51,140 nucleotides of DNA. Source: Chloroflexota bacterium (GTDB lineage Bacteria; Chloroflexota; Anaerolineae; B4-G1). Below, in pieces: positions 24,628 through 34,111 of the stretch; position 1 is the first letter of the stretch, and each line of letters starts with the position of its first letter. Under the pieces are notes generated by a model. It made no database searches and had not been told where the DNA came from. It was given only the letters and a program-made list of their open reading frames with translations. Location of the stretch: contig JAAEPW010000088.1 of assembly GCA_024232355.1 (NCBI GenBank), forward strand, positions 1 through 51,140. The letters run 5' to 3'. The translations under genes were made by a program, and so were the position numbers.

Positions 24628-27543
24628 TTACCGTCGCCGAGCCCTTTCCCGTGCCTGGCGCAGTCGAGCCAAAGTATCTCCATCGAACTGATTATCGGTT
24701 GGCAATGGCACAGTCTGGTCGGAGGAAGCGCTCGAGGGAACCACCTCCTCCACAATCAACGGTTCAGGCAACGAGTGGGCGGGAAAAGACACATCCTCCC
24801 CGCGCCCGGTTGGACGCATACCCCGCCGCCGTGCTCGCTCCCGGGCTTGAAACAGATCACCCAGCACAACCGGCTCGGCGGACCTCCGCCTGGCCCGACG
24901 GCTCGGCCAACGAACACGCAGCCAGGCTGTCAAACGTTGCCAATCAGCCTTGGTCAATCGCAAGCGGCGTATGGCTACATCAACCGGGAATACGAGGGCG
25001 GCCAGCAGCAAGAGTACGGGCCACAAGGGACGTGTGCGCACAGTTGGCCGCCGTGTGGGCGCAAAGGCATCGACTGGGGTCTTTAGTGTGGCCCCGCCGG
25101 TTGCACCGGCCAGTTCGTTCAACAGCGCGTCTCCCTGTCCCAATTGCTTGTACTCGGGCGAGTAAGGAACGGCCAGGCCGGTCATCCGGTGTGCTACTGC
25201 CTGTCCCTCTTGATCGCGCTGTGTGATTTGAACCAGATAGGTGCCCGGCTCGCCAACAGAGAGGCTTCCTTCATAACGACCAGCCGCCGTCTGATCGAGC
25301 GTTACGGCAGATTCAGAAAGGTCCGGGCCGATCAGTATAGCCTCTGTCTCTAGCAAATCACGGGGGCGGCCGTCCTCATCAACCGAATCCACTTGAAGGC
25401 GTATGTCCGCGCCATCCAGCTTTGGTGTTGTCTGTAATCCCTCATCTGCTGGATCGGGCAGTGTCCAACCAACCAACTGAGCGGCAAAGGTGTTGAATTG
25501 TTCCCAGTCGACCCAATCGGCTGCCCATTGACCCTTTAGGTCAGGGGTCCAGGCAACAGCTCGTCCCAGGCCGTATTGCCATTGGGCCAACACCGGATCA
25601 CCCCGAGCACTGATCAACCCCACCTGCGCTGTCGCCTTTGGCACGGTACTGTTGTATCCCCACAGATGTGGCAAAGTCGCGGGATCGAGCCCGCGCAAGA
25701 CCAGCGTCGTGCCCGATGGCAGGGGATAGAACGGCTCCTCGACGATGTACGCACCGATGGCCTCAACTGCCTCCTTGAGAAAGATTCTGGGGACATCTTG
25801 CATCGTCGGCGCTGCATAAAAACGCCCCCCACCCTTTTCGGCCAACTCGGGCAGGTACTCGGCCGTGTCACACCCCGCTGCTACGATTGAAAGAGTGATC
25901 CCCTCCTCGGCAAACCGGGAGGTCAGCGCGTCATAGTCGCCGTAATCGGACCAGCCGTCGCTCAGCAAGATGATGTGCTTGACGCGTACCTGTTTCTCTA
26001 CCAACGCGCGTTCCGCTTCGATCAATCCGGCCCAGATATTGGTACCCCCGTCCGCCTGGATGCTGGCGACGGCGCCGCGCAATGCGGCAGCATCCGCCAA
26101 AGGCTGCAAAGGATACGCCCATTGCGCAATATCGTCAAAAGCAATTACGCCCAAATAGTCGGACGATTGCAAAACGCTGCTGGCTCTGATCGCGGCATCT
26201 TTGGCAATATCCACCTTGGTCGACCGGCCCTGCGCCAGCGCGTACCGGCCAGAAACAGCGCTTTGGCAAGGATAATCGGCCATGCTCCCCGACTTGTCCA
26301 GCACCAACGCCAGGGCGATTTCGGGCTCCTCCGTGCGATTGGGTACATCCATATCCACCGGGAGCGCCTCCTCCACCGGGGTGTGCAGATAGCCCCCAGC
26401 TCCAAATGCTTGCTCACCCCCGACCATCACCAACCCACGCCCCAACTCGCGCACGATGACGGGCAACGCGTTCATCGTGCGCGCAGAAAGCTCTGCTGCC
26501 GGCGCGTTGACCAAGACGACGGCGTCATAGCCGGCCAACGTTGCCACATTGGACGATAACGCCATTGGCGCGACCACCGTCACCTCGACCTCGGCTGACT
26601 CTAGCGCCTGGCGTAGATCATCCGCCTCGCCAGGATTCCCTTCAGCAATCAGCACTCGGGGCGGACCGTAAACGATGGTGAAACCCGAAGCCAGGTTGTT
26701 CTGCGGCAGCGTGTCTAGCGTGGGGATCAGTTCAACCTGATAACGACGGAACCCTGTCTCTTTTGCCGTCACCCCCAACTCGATGCGGTTGGTGCCCGGC
26801 TGAAGCGACACCGTCTCACTAGCAAGTAACTGACCATCCCCCAAAAGGTACATCTTGGCCTCTTGGGCCAGGGTGCTCTCTACCACAGCTATGACGGCAA
26901 AGGTCTGTCCTTGGCGCACCGACGATGGCACTTGCACGTCCTCGAGGTAAGCTTCCTGCGCGGCCTGCGGTGCCAGCAGTGGCACAATGGCAATCTCTGC
27001 GCCGCGCGCTGCCGCCAGGTTGGCTTGAGCCAAAGCGTCGCCAATGTTCTCTTGCCCATCAGAAAGCAACACCAAGCGCTTTTGGCTCTCCTCCGGGAAC
27101 AGGGCCAATCCCAACCGCAGGGCGGCCCCAATATCGGTACGGCCAGAACGCGGCACCGAGGTAATGGGCGCGAGATCTTGTATCTCTGAGGCCAACTGCT
27201 CGACCAGGGCATCCTGACCAAAGGCGACAATGGCCACTCGCGCGCCAGACGGCATCTCGGTCACCGCATGGTGGATGAATTGCTTGGCTCGCTCTTGTTC
27301 GGCAGCAGAGACGCTATCGGACAAGTCGAGCAAAAAGACAGCGGCCAGATCGTTTGTTGGACGGGCCGTTTGTGCCCCGGCTAACGCGATGATCAACCCC
27401 AACCCGACTAACAATCGCAGCCCAACACCCACCCACCGGCGCAGCATTGGACGGCCAGCGCGTCCCAAGAATGAAAGTGCCAGCAAGGGCAAAAATATCA
27501 ACAAGGCCCAAAGGGCAGATGGATTGGAAAAAGAGACGTACAT
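24628..27543 (-). CDS. membrane protein with two VWA domains
   Basis: A 971-residue membrane protein. Two N-terminal membrane segments (about 10-27 and 37-57) precede a first VWA domain (DLSDSVS, about 68-225), a glutamine-amidotransferase-like segment around 300-395, and a second VWA domain with a full metal-site motif (DKSGSM, about 413-575). A further membrane segment is at about 838-860, with an Arg-rich cytoplasmic tail. The tail ends in a repeat of QARERARRR, which also occurs about 60 residues earlier. Large VWA proteins of this kind are the last genes of MoxR/DUF58 (Bat-like) clusters and may act as scaffolds whose metal site is remodelled by the MoxR ATPase. The start is 4 bases after the stop of the upstream VWA gene, so the two are coupled. 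Confidence 0.85.
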   Translation of the reverse strand: MYVSFSNPSALWALLIFLPLLALSFLGRAGRPMLRRWVGVGLRLLVGLGLIIALAGAQTARPTNDLAAVFLLDLSDSVSAAEQERAKQFIHHAVTEMPSGARVAIVAFGQDALVEQLASEIQDLAPITSVPRSGRTDIGAALRLGLALFPEESQKRLVLLSDGQENIGDALAQANLAAARGAEIAIVPLLAPQAAQEAYLEDVQVPSSVRQGQTFAVIAVVESTLAQEAKMYLLGDGQLLASETVSLQPGTNRIELGVTAKETGFRRYQVELIPTLDTLPQNNLASGFTIVYGPPRVLIAEGNPGEADDLRQALESAEVEVTVVAPMALSSNVATLAGYDAVVLVNAPAAELSARTMNALPVIVRELGRGLVMVGGEQAFGAGGYLHTPVEEALPVDMDVPNRTEEPEIALALVLDKSGSMADYPCQSAVSGRYALAQGRSTKVDIAKDAAIRASSVLQSSDYLGVIAFDDIAQWAYPLQPLADAAALRGAVASIQADGGTNIWAGLIEAERALVEKQVRVKHIILLSDGWSDYGDYDALTSRFAEEGITLSIVAAGCDTAEYLPELAEKGGGRFYAAPTMQDVPRIFLKEAVEAIGAYIVEEPFYPLPSGTTLVLRGLDPATLPHLWGYNSTVPKATAQVGLISARGDPVLAQWQYGLGRAVAWTPDLKGQWAADWVDWEQFNTFAAQLVGWTLPDPADEGLQTTPKLDGADIRLQVDSVDEDGRPRDLLETEAILIGPDLSESAVTLDQTAAGRYEGSLSVGEPGTYLVQITQRDQEGQAVAHRMTGLAVPYSPEYKQLGQGDALLNELAGATGGATLKTPVDAFAPTRRPTVRTRPLWPVLLLLAALVFPVDVAIRRLRLTKADWQRLTAWLRVRWPSRRARRRSAEPVVLGDLFQARERARRRGMRPTGRGEDVSFPAHSLPEPLIVEEVVPSSASSDQTVPLPTDNQFDGDTLARLRQARERARRR

Positions 27544-27547
27544 CGCT

Positions 27548-29575
27548 TTACCTGGTCCTATGCACTTTTGACGATATCCTGCCCCATACCCAGGTGATGC
27601 CCCCGCGGTACTGGGCCAGCCACTCGCCGATCAGCAGCGCCAGAGCGGCCCACGCGAACATCGACCACCATTCACGACGGGTGGGTTTCTCAGCGGAAAC
27701 CGCTTTATCCTCAATATTCGCGACTTGTAGTTGCTCGCGGGGGACGATATCCGATTCGCGGAGACTGAAACTATTGACCGCAAAACGACCCAGCGGCCAA
27801 CGCTGTTCCCCTGTCTCCCAGTCGACCGTATAAACGCCGAGCGCGTTCGTACCACCAAACAATGCCTCTCCTCCCTCAACTGGCAGGCTCTCACTCGTCC
27901 CATCAGGTCGGGTGATGGACGCTCTCTCTGCCTGCGGTGGCAGCGGGATGGTCAACGGTTGACCCGGCCCGACCATTTCCGGCGTACTGCCCGCGGTACC
28001 GGGCGCTAACAAATCCACCAGATTGGCCAGTAACAGTGGGAACGCGACCTGCAACGGCAGATCAGACTGGCGCAGATCAAAGGCCAAGACAGCCAGCCGA
28101 CGTCCATCCGCTTCACCGACAACCAGCAGGGGCGCCGTTCGTCCCTCGTCAGTGCCTCCAGCGGCGACGAGGACCGGTCGGCCCCATACAGGTAGCCGCA
28201 GACGGGCCGCCCTCTGGACGACAACCTGGCGCAGGTCTACGTAGCGCAACAGTCCTTCGCTGGCGTTGGCCGGGCGCGGCGTCGGCGAATCGAGCGTGCC
28301 GGTGACGGAAAAGAACTCTGTCGAGCGGGGTGGTGCAATAAAGAGCAGCGATCCAGGTGGGTAACGCCCGTCTGCTCCGGGCACGTAATGCCCGTCTGCT
28401 CCGGGCACGTAATGCCCGTCTGCTCCGGGCACGTAATGCCCAACCGTCGGCAGGACGGTGTCAAAGATGGTGAGCCGATTTGATGATTCCATAGATTGGG
28501 AATTTGATAATGTGACCTCATAGGTTGCCAGAGAGACGGCATCTACCTGAACGTTGGGCAAAAGTCCAAGAGCCGTTTCCAAGAAGCGATTACCCGGCCC
28601 CACGATCTGGATTTGCGCGCCCGAGACGACCGGTGCCACAGCCCAGGCCCGGTCGTCGAGTGCCAGAGCGTCCGCGCCCTCCAACCGCGCTTCGATGGCC
28701 GTCATGTCGGATGGCAAATCTGGGATGGTCAGGGCGAGCGCGTCACCAGCGGGCAGCGCCAGATCGCGCGCGGTCACAAGCTTTCCCTCGATAGTGTGTA
28801 GGGTCAAGCGGCGCTCCACTTTTTGGTGGCTCAAATTCGTGATGCGGATAAAGGCCATCAGCCCACGTCCAGCAGTGTCGGTAGAGAGTGATAAAGCGCT
28901 AATGGCCTGGTTCTCATCAGACTCACCGATAGAAATGTAACGCACCTGGGCAGTGTGGCCCAATCGATCGGGAATCTCTACACCCCCATCAGAGAGGATG
29001 ACAACCTGGACCTCTGACTCACTCGAGGCAACGGCGGCGGCCAGTTCCAAGGCTGTGGTCATGTCGGCTCCACCCGGAGCAGCACGCAGACCGTTCAGGG
29101 CCCGATTCAACCGGTCGCGCTCACGACTGGTTGAAAGAAGGACGCGGGCCTCTCTGCCAGCGACGACGAGGGTCACCGGCACATCGGCGGGCAGACCGTC
29201 TGCCAGGCGGTGTGCCGTCTCAACGGCAACTCCCAAGCGGTCGGGATGCACGTCGCTAGCCGCCATGCTGGCCGACACATCCATCACCAGGATCAAGTGC
29301 CCGCCGCCAGAATCCATCGTCCAAGAAAAGGGGCGAGCCAGCGCAAAAATCAGAGCGATCAAAAAGAGCAATTGCAGCACCAGCAACCAGTTGACGCGCA
29401 GCCGCTGCCAGGGCGTGTTGGCGGCCACGTCGCGCACCATCTCTTGCCACAGATAGACGCTGGAGACGGTGTGTTTTTCACGCCGCAGCCGCAAAAAGTA
29501 GAGCGCGACGATGACGGGCAACAGAACCGCCAGGATAAAGGCCAAGGGGATCATAAAGTGCATATCAGACATCAT
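27548..29575 (-). CDS. BatA-type VWA membrane protein
   Basis: A 675-residue protein with the N-terminal BatA arrangement: membrane segments at about 9-28 and 62-80 flank a short Arg/Lys loop. A VWA domain with DVSASM starts near 97, and a last membrane segment is near 643-661. Residues about 378-405 are GHYVPGAD repeats produced by a 24-bp tandem repeat. The open frame continues upstream to 29680, but that part is only the translation of a hairpin element, so the ATG pair at 29575/29572 is taken as the start. No strong ribosome binding site is present. It is likely to work with the MoxR and DUF58 products encoded upstream in assembly or envelope maintenance; the exact client is unknown. Confidence 0.83.
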   Translation of the reverse strand: MMSDMHFMIPLAFILAVLLPVIVALYFLRLRREKHTVSSVYLWQEMVRDVAANTPWQRLRVNWLLVLQLLFLIALIFALARPFSWTMDSGGGHLILVMDVSASMAASDVHPDRLGVAVETAHRLADGLPADVPVTLVVAGREARVLLSTSRERDRLNRALNGLRAAPGGADMTTALELAAAVASSESEVQVVILSDGGVEIPDRLGHTAQVRYISIGESDENQAISALSLSTDTAGRGLMAFIRITNLSHQKVERRLTLHTIEGKLVTARDLALPAGDALALTIPDLPSDMTAIEARLEGADALALDDRAWAVAPVVSGAQIQIVGPGNRFLETALGLLPNVQVDAVSLATYEVTLSNSQSMESSNRLTIFDTVLPTVGHYVPGADGHYVPGADGHYVPGADGRYPPGSLLFIAPPRSTEFFSVTGTLDSPTPRPANASEGLLRYVDLRQVVVQRAARLRLPVWGRPVLVAAGGTDEGRTAPLLVVGEADGRRLAVLAFDLRQSDLPLQVAFPLLLANLVDLLAPGTAGSTPEMVGPGQPLTIPLPPQAERASITRPDGTSESLPVEGGEALFGGTNALGVYTVDWETGEQRWPLGRFAVNSFSLRESDIVPREQLQVANIEDKAVSAEKPTRREWWSMFAWAALALLIGEWLAQYRGGITWVWGRISSKVHRTR
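28361..28441 (-). repeat. 24-bp in-frame tandem repeat in the BatA-type gene
   Basis: About 3.4 copies of a 24-bp unit occupy 28361-28384, 28385-28408, 28409-28432 and a 9-base partial. Copies 2 and 3 are identical and copy 1 differs at one base (GTAACG for GTAATG). Each unit contains GCCCG...CGGGC, a small self-complementary pair. The unit encodes eight residues (GHYVPGAD), so copy-number change would keep the frame. Confidence 0.9.
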
Positions 29576-29603
29576 CCAGTATCTTGACAAAACGCCGGGA
29601 CCC

Positions 29604-29674
29604 TGTAGCCGAGGTTTCCGTCGCAACGAGTTGCGCACTCGCAAGACTGGCGCGATATGGAAATCGCGGCTACA
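29604..29674. repeat. paired-hairpin element, copy B
   Basis: The element begins TGTAGCC and ends GGCTACA. The right hairpin is CGCGAT-ATGGAA-ATCGCG. The left half keeps CGAGGTTTCCGT but its hairpin partner is replaced by a GCAACGAGTTGCG stretch, itself a short inverted repeat. It lies between the DUF58 and BatA-type genes, ending 29 bases before the likely BatA start. Confidence 0.7.
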
Positions 29675-29734
29675 ACACAATTACCCCAACAGATCAAGAT
29701 AATACATCAATACATCATCCGATCGTATCACGGC

Positions 29735-30613
29735 TCACGCAAGTACGCGAACCTTTTGCAGGGCCGCCAACACCAATTCCTCCAAGGGCAGCGTCGTCTC
29801 GATGAAAACACAAGTAGCGCCCAGGGATGCACAGGTCTTGCGCAGGTGCTCCCGCCAGGCGTCGAGTCGAGCGCTATACTGCTGAAGCGTATCATAGTCG
29901 GCGGTGATCTCGACAGCGGCGTCGCTCTCACTGTCCACCAGGCGCAGGTCACCCTCTAGGGACGGCGATACCTCCTGCGGTGCAAGTACGTGGAGCACGG
30001 TGATCTCTAACCGGCGACTGGCCAGCGCGCGCAATCCACGCTCCCAGCCCGGCCCCAACAGATCACTGATCAGGAACAGCTGGCCGGGATAACGAACGCG
30101 GACGGCATAGTCGCACAACGCTGCCGTCGGGTCGAGCGTGCCGCCCGGTTCCAACTTGGCAAGCCAGTCGAACCAGGCCAGGGCCTGACGCTTGCCCCGC
30201 AAAGGACGCAGCGCCCGCCCGTTGCTCGTCTTGCCGCTCGCCAGCACCGCGCCGGTCAGACGATCCAGCCCCACCAACCCGACGTAACCCAGGGCAGCCG
30301 CCAGGCGTTGTGCGTAGGACCACTTTTGTGGTTCTCCCCAAGCCATGCTCTGGCTGGCGTCGAGCAGCAGGTGGACGGAAAGGTCCTCCTCGGCCACAAA
30401 GAGCTTGAGGAACAACCGCTCCAGCCGGGCGTAGGCGTTCCAATCGATCTGGCGAAAGTCATCTCCGGGCGCATAGGTGCGAAAGTCGGCAAACTCGATG
30501 CTGCCGCCGTGCTTGGGGCTGCGCCGCTCGCCCTGGATCTGTCCGGCCCGGACGCGGCGGGTGACCAGGGAAAGGCGGTCGAGTTGAGCGATCAAGATTG
30601 GATCAAGCAGCAT
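29735..30613 (-). CDS. DUF58 family protein
   Basis: A 292-residue DUF58 protein. The hallmark block is APGDDFRQIDWNAYARLERLFLKLF, preceded by RRSPKHGGSIEFADFRTY. A degenerate VWA-like core follows (LLLDASQSMAWG). DUF58 proteins almost always sit beside a MoxR ATPase and VWA membrane proteins, as here, and are thought to be cytosolic partners in the same complex. The ATG at 30613 has GGGAG 6 bases upstream and follows the DUF362 stop after 2 bases, so the two genes are translationally coupled. The upstream in-frame ATG at 30628 lies inside DUF362 and is rejected. Confidence 0.88.
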   Translation of the reverse strand: MLLDPILIAQLDRLSLVTRRVRAGQIQGERRSPKHGGSIEFADFRTYAPGDDFRQIDWNAYARLERLFLKLFVAEEDLSVHLLLDASQSMAWGEPQKWSYAQRLAAALGYVGLVGLDRLTGAVLASGKTSNGRALRPLRGKRQALAWFDWLAKLEPGGTLDPTAALCDYAVRVRYPGQLFLISDLLGPGWERGLRALASRRLEITVLHVLAPQEVSPSLEGDLRLVDSESDAAVEITADYDTLQQYSARLDAWREHLRKTCASLGATCVFIETTLPLEELVLAALQKVRVLA

Positions 30614-30615
30614 AT

Positions 30616-31899
30616 TCACTCCCAACAAGGCGCAAAGGGATAGCGCACATCGTCAATCGAGGCGCCGGTGAGGGCGATCTCGTCTAGGTAATGGGTGCCA
30701 AGCCCCAACCCTCGGGCCAGGCTCAAGTGATTGTCGGCGCGCAGAAAGGGTGCGGCGGGGTAGATGGCCGCCGGGTCGAACCCCATCACGGCGGTCGCTA
30801 CGCTATCCACCGCCACCGGGTCTTTGCCCGCGACCAGCACGCCAGGCTGCACCGGGGCAAAACCCGGCTGCCACGGTCCCTCGCCCCCCTCGGCGGTTTT
30901 GATCCCATCGACCAATGCCAGGTCTATGGGGCGGGCCAGGTTCAGGTCTGTGATCACTCCCGGCAAGCGCGTCTTGAAGACGTCGCCGGGTCCGTGGAGC
31001 GCGGAGCGATACAAGTGATCCTCTTCGAGGGTGTACTGTTTCGCGGGCACCAGGCCGACCAGGTTCTTCATCGTATGCGTCACGCCGCAGCACCAGTGAC
31101 ATTTCATTTTGGCTACCGAGACGAACGTGTCTATTTCCCCCAGGATGCGATGAAAGATGAAACTGTCATACACCGACCATCCATCCCCCACAGGCACAGA
31201 GTTAAAGTCGGCGTAGGGATAAGGGTTGTTCAAATCGATCAACGTCGCGCCCACCGCCGCCGCCACGTCTTCATAGCCCCACAGCCGGTACGAGTCCCAC
31301 TCATAGACCGCTTCGACGATGAATAACTGCCTGGCACCCGCGTCGCGCAGCAATTGGCACAGCGCGTGCACGACTTGCGGATGAGTCACATAGCTATCGA
31401 CCGCCGGTGCCCCGGCTTGGGCCTCGGTTGCGATGCCCCCCGTCAGATTGACCTTGATCGCCACCCGATCCCCCAGGCCAACCACGTTGCCCAATCCCCC
31501 GATGCTGTCGAGCATCGCCTCCACCTGTTGGCGCACGAGGGCCGCATCGTAGCTGGCAGCCTGGGCAACAGCGACCTTGGTACGCGCATCAACTGTCGCC
31601 GTGGGGACAGGGGCTTGCGTAGGAGCAGATGTCGACGTGGGAGATGGTTCAACCGTCGCCGAGGGCTCGGGCGTGTCAGTTGGCGACAACGTCGGCTGGC
31701 GTGATGGCACGGGGGTTCCCGTGGGTGGTGGTTCAGTGGTGGGGCCAAGATCGGGCGTCTCGGCAATCTCATGGGGAGAACAGCCACCGACGACTAGCCC
31801 GACTGCCGCGGCCCCCACCCCACAGAGAAAATCGCGTCGGGAGATTGCTTTGCGCAAAGATCGTCTGCGTTTTTTTGTTTGATTCTGTTGTGATTTCAT
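30616..31899 (-). CDS. Tat-exported DUF362 lipoprotein
   Basis: A 427-residue protein. The N-terminus has a twin-arginine signal (SRRDFLCGVGAAAVGL) with a lipobox ending at C40 (VVGGC), so it should be exported folded and lipid-anchored. A Pro/Thr/Ser linker (about 45-105) precedes the DUF362 domain (VAIKVNLTGG, VSVAKMKCHWCCGVTHTMKNLVGLVP, KDPVAVDSVATAVMG). Cysteines in KCHWCCG could bind a cofactor. DUF362 proteins are often iron-sulfur related, and use of the Tat path fits cofactor loading before export; the role is unknown. AGGAGGAGAGGG precedes the ATG. It is an unexpected member of a MoxR/DUF58 cluster. Confidence 0.85.
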   Translation of the reverse strand: MKSQQNQTKKRRRSLRKAISRRDFLCGVGAAAVGLVVGGCSPHEIAETPDLGPTTEPPPTGTPVPSRQPTLSPTDTPEPSATVEPSPTSTSAPTQAPVPTATVDARTKVAVAQAASYDAALVRQQVEAMLDSIGGLGNVVGLGDRVAIKVNLTGGIATEAQAGAPAVDSYVTHPQVVHALCQLLRDAGARQLFIVEAVYEWDSYRLWGYEDVAAAVGATLIDLNNPYPYADFNSVPVGDGWSVYDSFIFHRILGEIDTFVSVAKMKCHWCCGVTHTMKNLVGLVPAKQYTLEEDHLYRSALHGPGDVFKTRLPGVITDLNLARPIDLALVDGIKTAEGGEGPWQPGFAPVQPGVLVAGKDPVAVDSVATAVMGFDPAAIYPAAPFLRADNHLSLARGLGLGTHYLDEIALTGASIDDVRYPFAPCWE

Positions 31900-31927
31900 T
31901 TCCCTCTCCTCCTATCCAGATAAGGTT

Positions 31928-33055
31928 TTACCGCCAGTCGCCCTGTTGGTTGAAAAACGAGTCATCGATCAAACGTATCTCTGGCCATATACCTTGTCTT
32001 CCAAGAAGATAAATATTGAGATCAGATGAGTCATCCAGTGACAAACTAGTATACGCTATAGATGTTCCGTTTGGCGACCAGCTAAAAAAGGTTCCTAGAG
32101 TATGAATGGGTTGCATTGATTGTAAAGCGTAGATGCCGTCTGAATTGGATAGTATGCCCACCACTACTTGACCACCCCCATCACTCGTCAGGCTGTGTGT
32201 CCAGGTCACGATTCTTGTTCCATCAGGAGACCAACGCGCCCCGTCATACGTCCAGCCCTCTGGAGTCAACAAGATCATTTCTCCGGTTGTCAAGTCGAGT
32301 ATCCATATTCTCCACGCAAAGAAAGACCAATCCTCGTCCATTGGCACCGATTCTTGTGTGGTCACCAGCAGCAAATTCTCATCCGCAGGAGACCAGTCGA
32401 TCTTGGAAAAGTATCGTTCCTCATCGCTGCGTGTTTGCTGAACGATGTCCCCGGTCTCTAAATCAACGAAATAAACCTCGGATATCCCCGATTCGTCCGA
32501 GACAAAGGATAGGCGGTCAGCATTTGGCGACCAAGTCGGATAACGATCATCGACCGTGTTGTGGGTTATTTGGCGCAATCCGGAACCGTCTTCGCCGATC
32601 ACAAATATCTCAAAATCACCATCCCGGTTCGAGCTAAAGGCAATCTGCGTTTTGTCGGGTGACCACCGGGGGTGTTGATCCACGTGAACGTCACTCGTTA
32701 CTTGCAGATGTTCTCTGGTAACAACGTCAATGATATACAGATCGGTTCCATCCGCCTCGTTTAATTCACCATCTTGGTTGAAATCCGTCCGGCGCGAGAC
32801 AAACACAATGCTGCCCTTGAGATTTGCTACCGGGGTTGGACGAAACGTTGGCGATGGTGTGGGGCTTGGGATTGGCGTATCAGTAGACAACTGAGGACTG
32901 GGCGTAGGCGATGGAACCACCGTGGGCAAGGGCGTCGCGGTAAAAGTCGGCGCGCTGGTCGGAGACAGCGTTGGAACGACCGGGTCACTGCATCCCACCA
33001 GGGACACGAGCAGAATGAGCAGTATCAGATAGATGTGTCGGTGTAAAGTCTTCAT
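31928..33055 (-). CDS. TolB-like beta-propeller lipoprotein
   Basis: A 375-residue lipoprotein. The signal ends in a lipobox at C22 (SLVGCSDP), followed by a Pro/Thr/Ser linker (about 25-75). The rest is WD40-like/PD40 repeats with the typical (P)xWSPDGxxIAFxS pattern: HPRWSPDKTQIAFSSNRDG, YPTWSPNADRLSFVS, GARWSPDGTRIVTW, FFSWSPNGTSIAYTS. A six-blade propeller on the outer face, binding proteins or polymers, is likely. The first 55-60 codons are nearly the same as those of the next gene (33113-34096), although the mature domains are unrelated. An AAGGA site precedes the ATG. Confidence 0.85.
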   Translation of the reverse strand: MKTLHRHIYLILLILLVSLVGCSDPVVPTLSPTSAPTFTATPLPTVVPSPTPSPQLSTDTPIPSPTPSPTFRPTPVANLKGSIVFVSRRTDFNQDGELNEADGTDLYIIDVVTREHLQVTSDVHVDQHPRWSPDKTQIAFSSNRDGDFEIFVIGEDGSGLRQITHNTVDDRYPTWSPNADRLSFVSDESGISEVYFVDLETGDIVQQTRSDEERYFSKIDWSPADENLLLVTTQESVPMDEDWSFFAWRIWILDLTTGEMILLTPEGWTYDGARWSPDGTRIVTWTHSLTSDGGGQVVVGILSNSDGIYALQSMQPIHTLGTFFSWSPNGTSIAYTSLSLDDSSDLNIYLLGRQGIWPEIRLIDDSFFNQQGDWR

Positions 33056-33112
33056 CTTGGTCCTTGTCTCCTAACGTTTTGCGCTGTAAATGTAATTTCC
33101 TACACCTAGTTT

Positions 33113-34096
33113 TCACCATATATTCGCTGGCGTCTCCAGGCAAGTTTGATTGTCAGGCTGTACAAAGGTCTGGTAGAATTGCTCAATGCTCATCCCCGTT
33201 GCTTCTTCCAGAGAACGCCACTTGTCTTGGCCCTCAACTGGGTTTCGAATATCGGGGCCAAGATCATCAAATGTCATCTCATGCTCAGGCGGCCAGAGCA
33301 ACAGAAAAATCTCCGATCGCCAAGGGCATATACGGATTACTTCCCCTGATTCTATTGGCCCATGATGTCGTCCCTCTTCTCCTATATCGCCTTCGTATTT
33401 CACTAAAAACCCCTGGTCGGGGTAAAAAAGTAGCAATCTGAATGGTATCCATAGCATATGATTGTACGTTTCAAGGAACACTTGCTGTGGCCGCCCATAT
33501 ACCTCCAGTATCTGGGAGAGCATATAGGGCTTCCAATCCTCGATGAACTTGGAATCTCCGTATGCAAAATACCCATCTTCGCCTACCGGAGGTGACGCAC
33601 CTATGCCAATCATTTCTATTACGCCTTCCCTCACAACATAGTTCTGACCGTGAGAGTAATGGGCTGGAATGTCGAATATGATTAAATAGTCCTGAAAATC
33701 ATCGTGCCCCCAAATCTTCTTTCCCTGTGAAGCGAAGAAAATCTTAACAACTTGTGGCGAAGTCTTTCCTGGAGTGAAGCCCCACCAACAGGGCAATCGG
33801 CAATTTCCATTATTCTGAAGCATCTCTGAGATCAAGGTATATTCTTCATCAACGGTCATCGTCGGGACGGGCGTCGGGGTTGGGGTGCTCGTCGGCGGTA
33901 TTGGGCTTGGGGTTGGCGTATCAGTGGGCAACTGAGGGCTGGGGGTAGGTGATAGAACTACCGCGGGCAAGGGTGGCGCAGTAAAAGTCGGCGTGCTGGT
34001 CGGAGACAGCGTTGGAACGACCGGGTCACTGCAACCCACCAGGGAGACAAGCAGAATGAGCAATGTCGAATAGATGTGTCGGTGTAGAGTTTTCAT
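33113..34096 (-). CDS. lipoprotein sharing its leader with the TolB-like gene; mature domain unknown
   Basis: A 327-residue lipoprotein. Its signal, lipobox (C22) and Pro/Thr linker (to about residue 60) closely match the gene at 31928-33055. After the linker comes an unrelated domain of about 240 residues. It starts ISEMLQNNGNCRLPCWWGFTPGKT, a Cys-x3-Cys-Trp-Trp motif I associate with secreted proteins of unknown function in Anaerolineae. Two further cysteines (ICPW and TCLE) occur near the end and could form disulfides. No catalytic motif was recognised. The ribosome binding site is weak. Confidence 0.75.
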   Translation of the reverse strand: MKTLHRHIYSTLLILLVSLVGCSDPVVPTLSPTSTPTFTAPPLPAVVLSPTPSPQLPTDTPTPSPIPPTSTPTPTPVPTMTVDEEYTLISEMLQNNGNCRLPCWWGFTPGKTSPQVVKIFFASQGKKIWGHDDFQDYLIIFDIPAHYSHGQNYVVREGVIEMIGIGASPPVGEDGYFAYGDSKFIEDWKPYMLSQILEVYGRPQQVFLETYNHMLWIPFRLLLFYPDQGFLVKYEGDIGEEGRHHGPIESGEVIRICPWRSEIFLLLWPPEHEMTFDDLGPDIRNPVEGQDKWRSLEEATGMSIEQFYQTFVQPDNQTCLETPANIW

Positions 34097-34111
34097 ATTG
34101 TGTCTCTTTTA

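Noticed and set aside
28361..28441. Short regular repeats considered as a CRISPR array
   Set aside because: Units are contiguous with no spacers, are in frame within a gene and encode GHYVPGAD; no cas genes are present.
29576..29680. 35-codon N-terminal extension of the BatA-type protein
   Set aside because: It only translates paired-hairpin copy B and lacks a ribosome binding site; the membrane segment begins after 29575.
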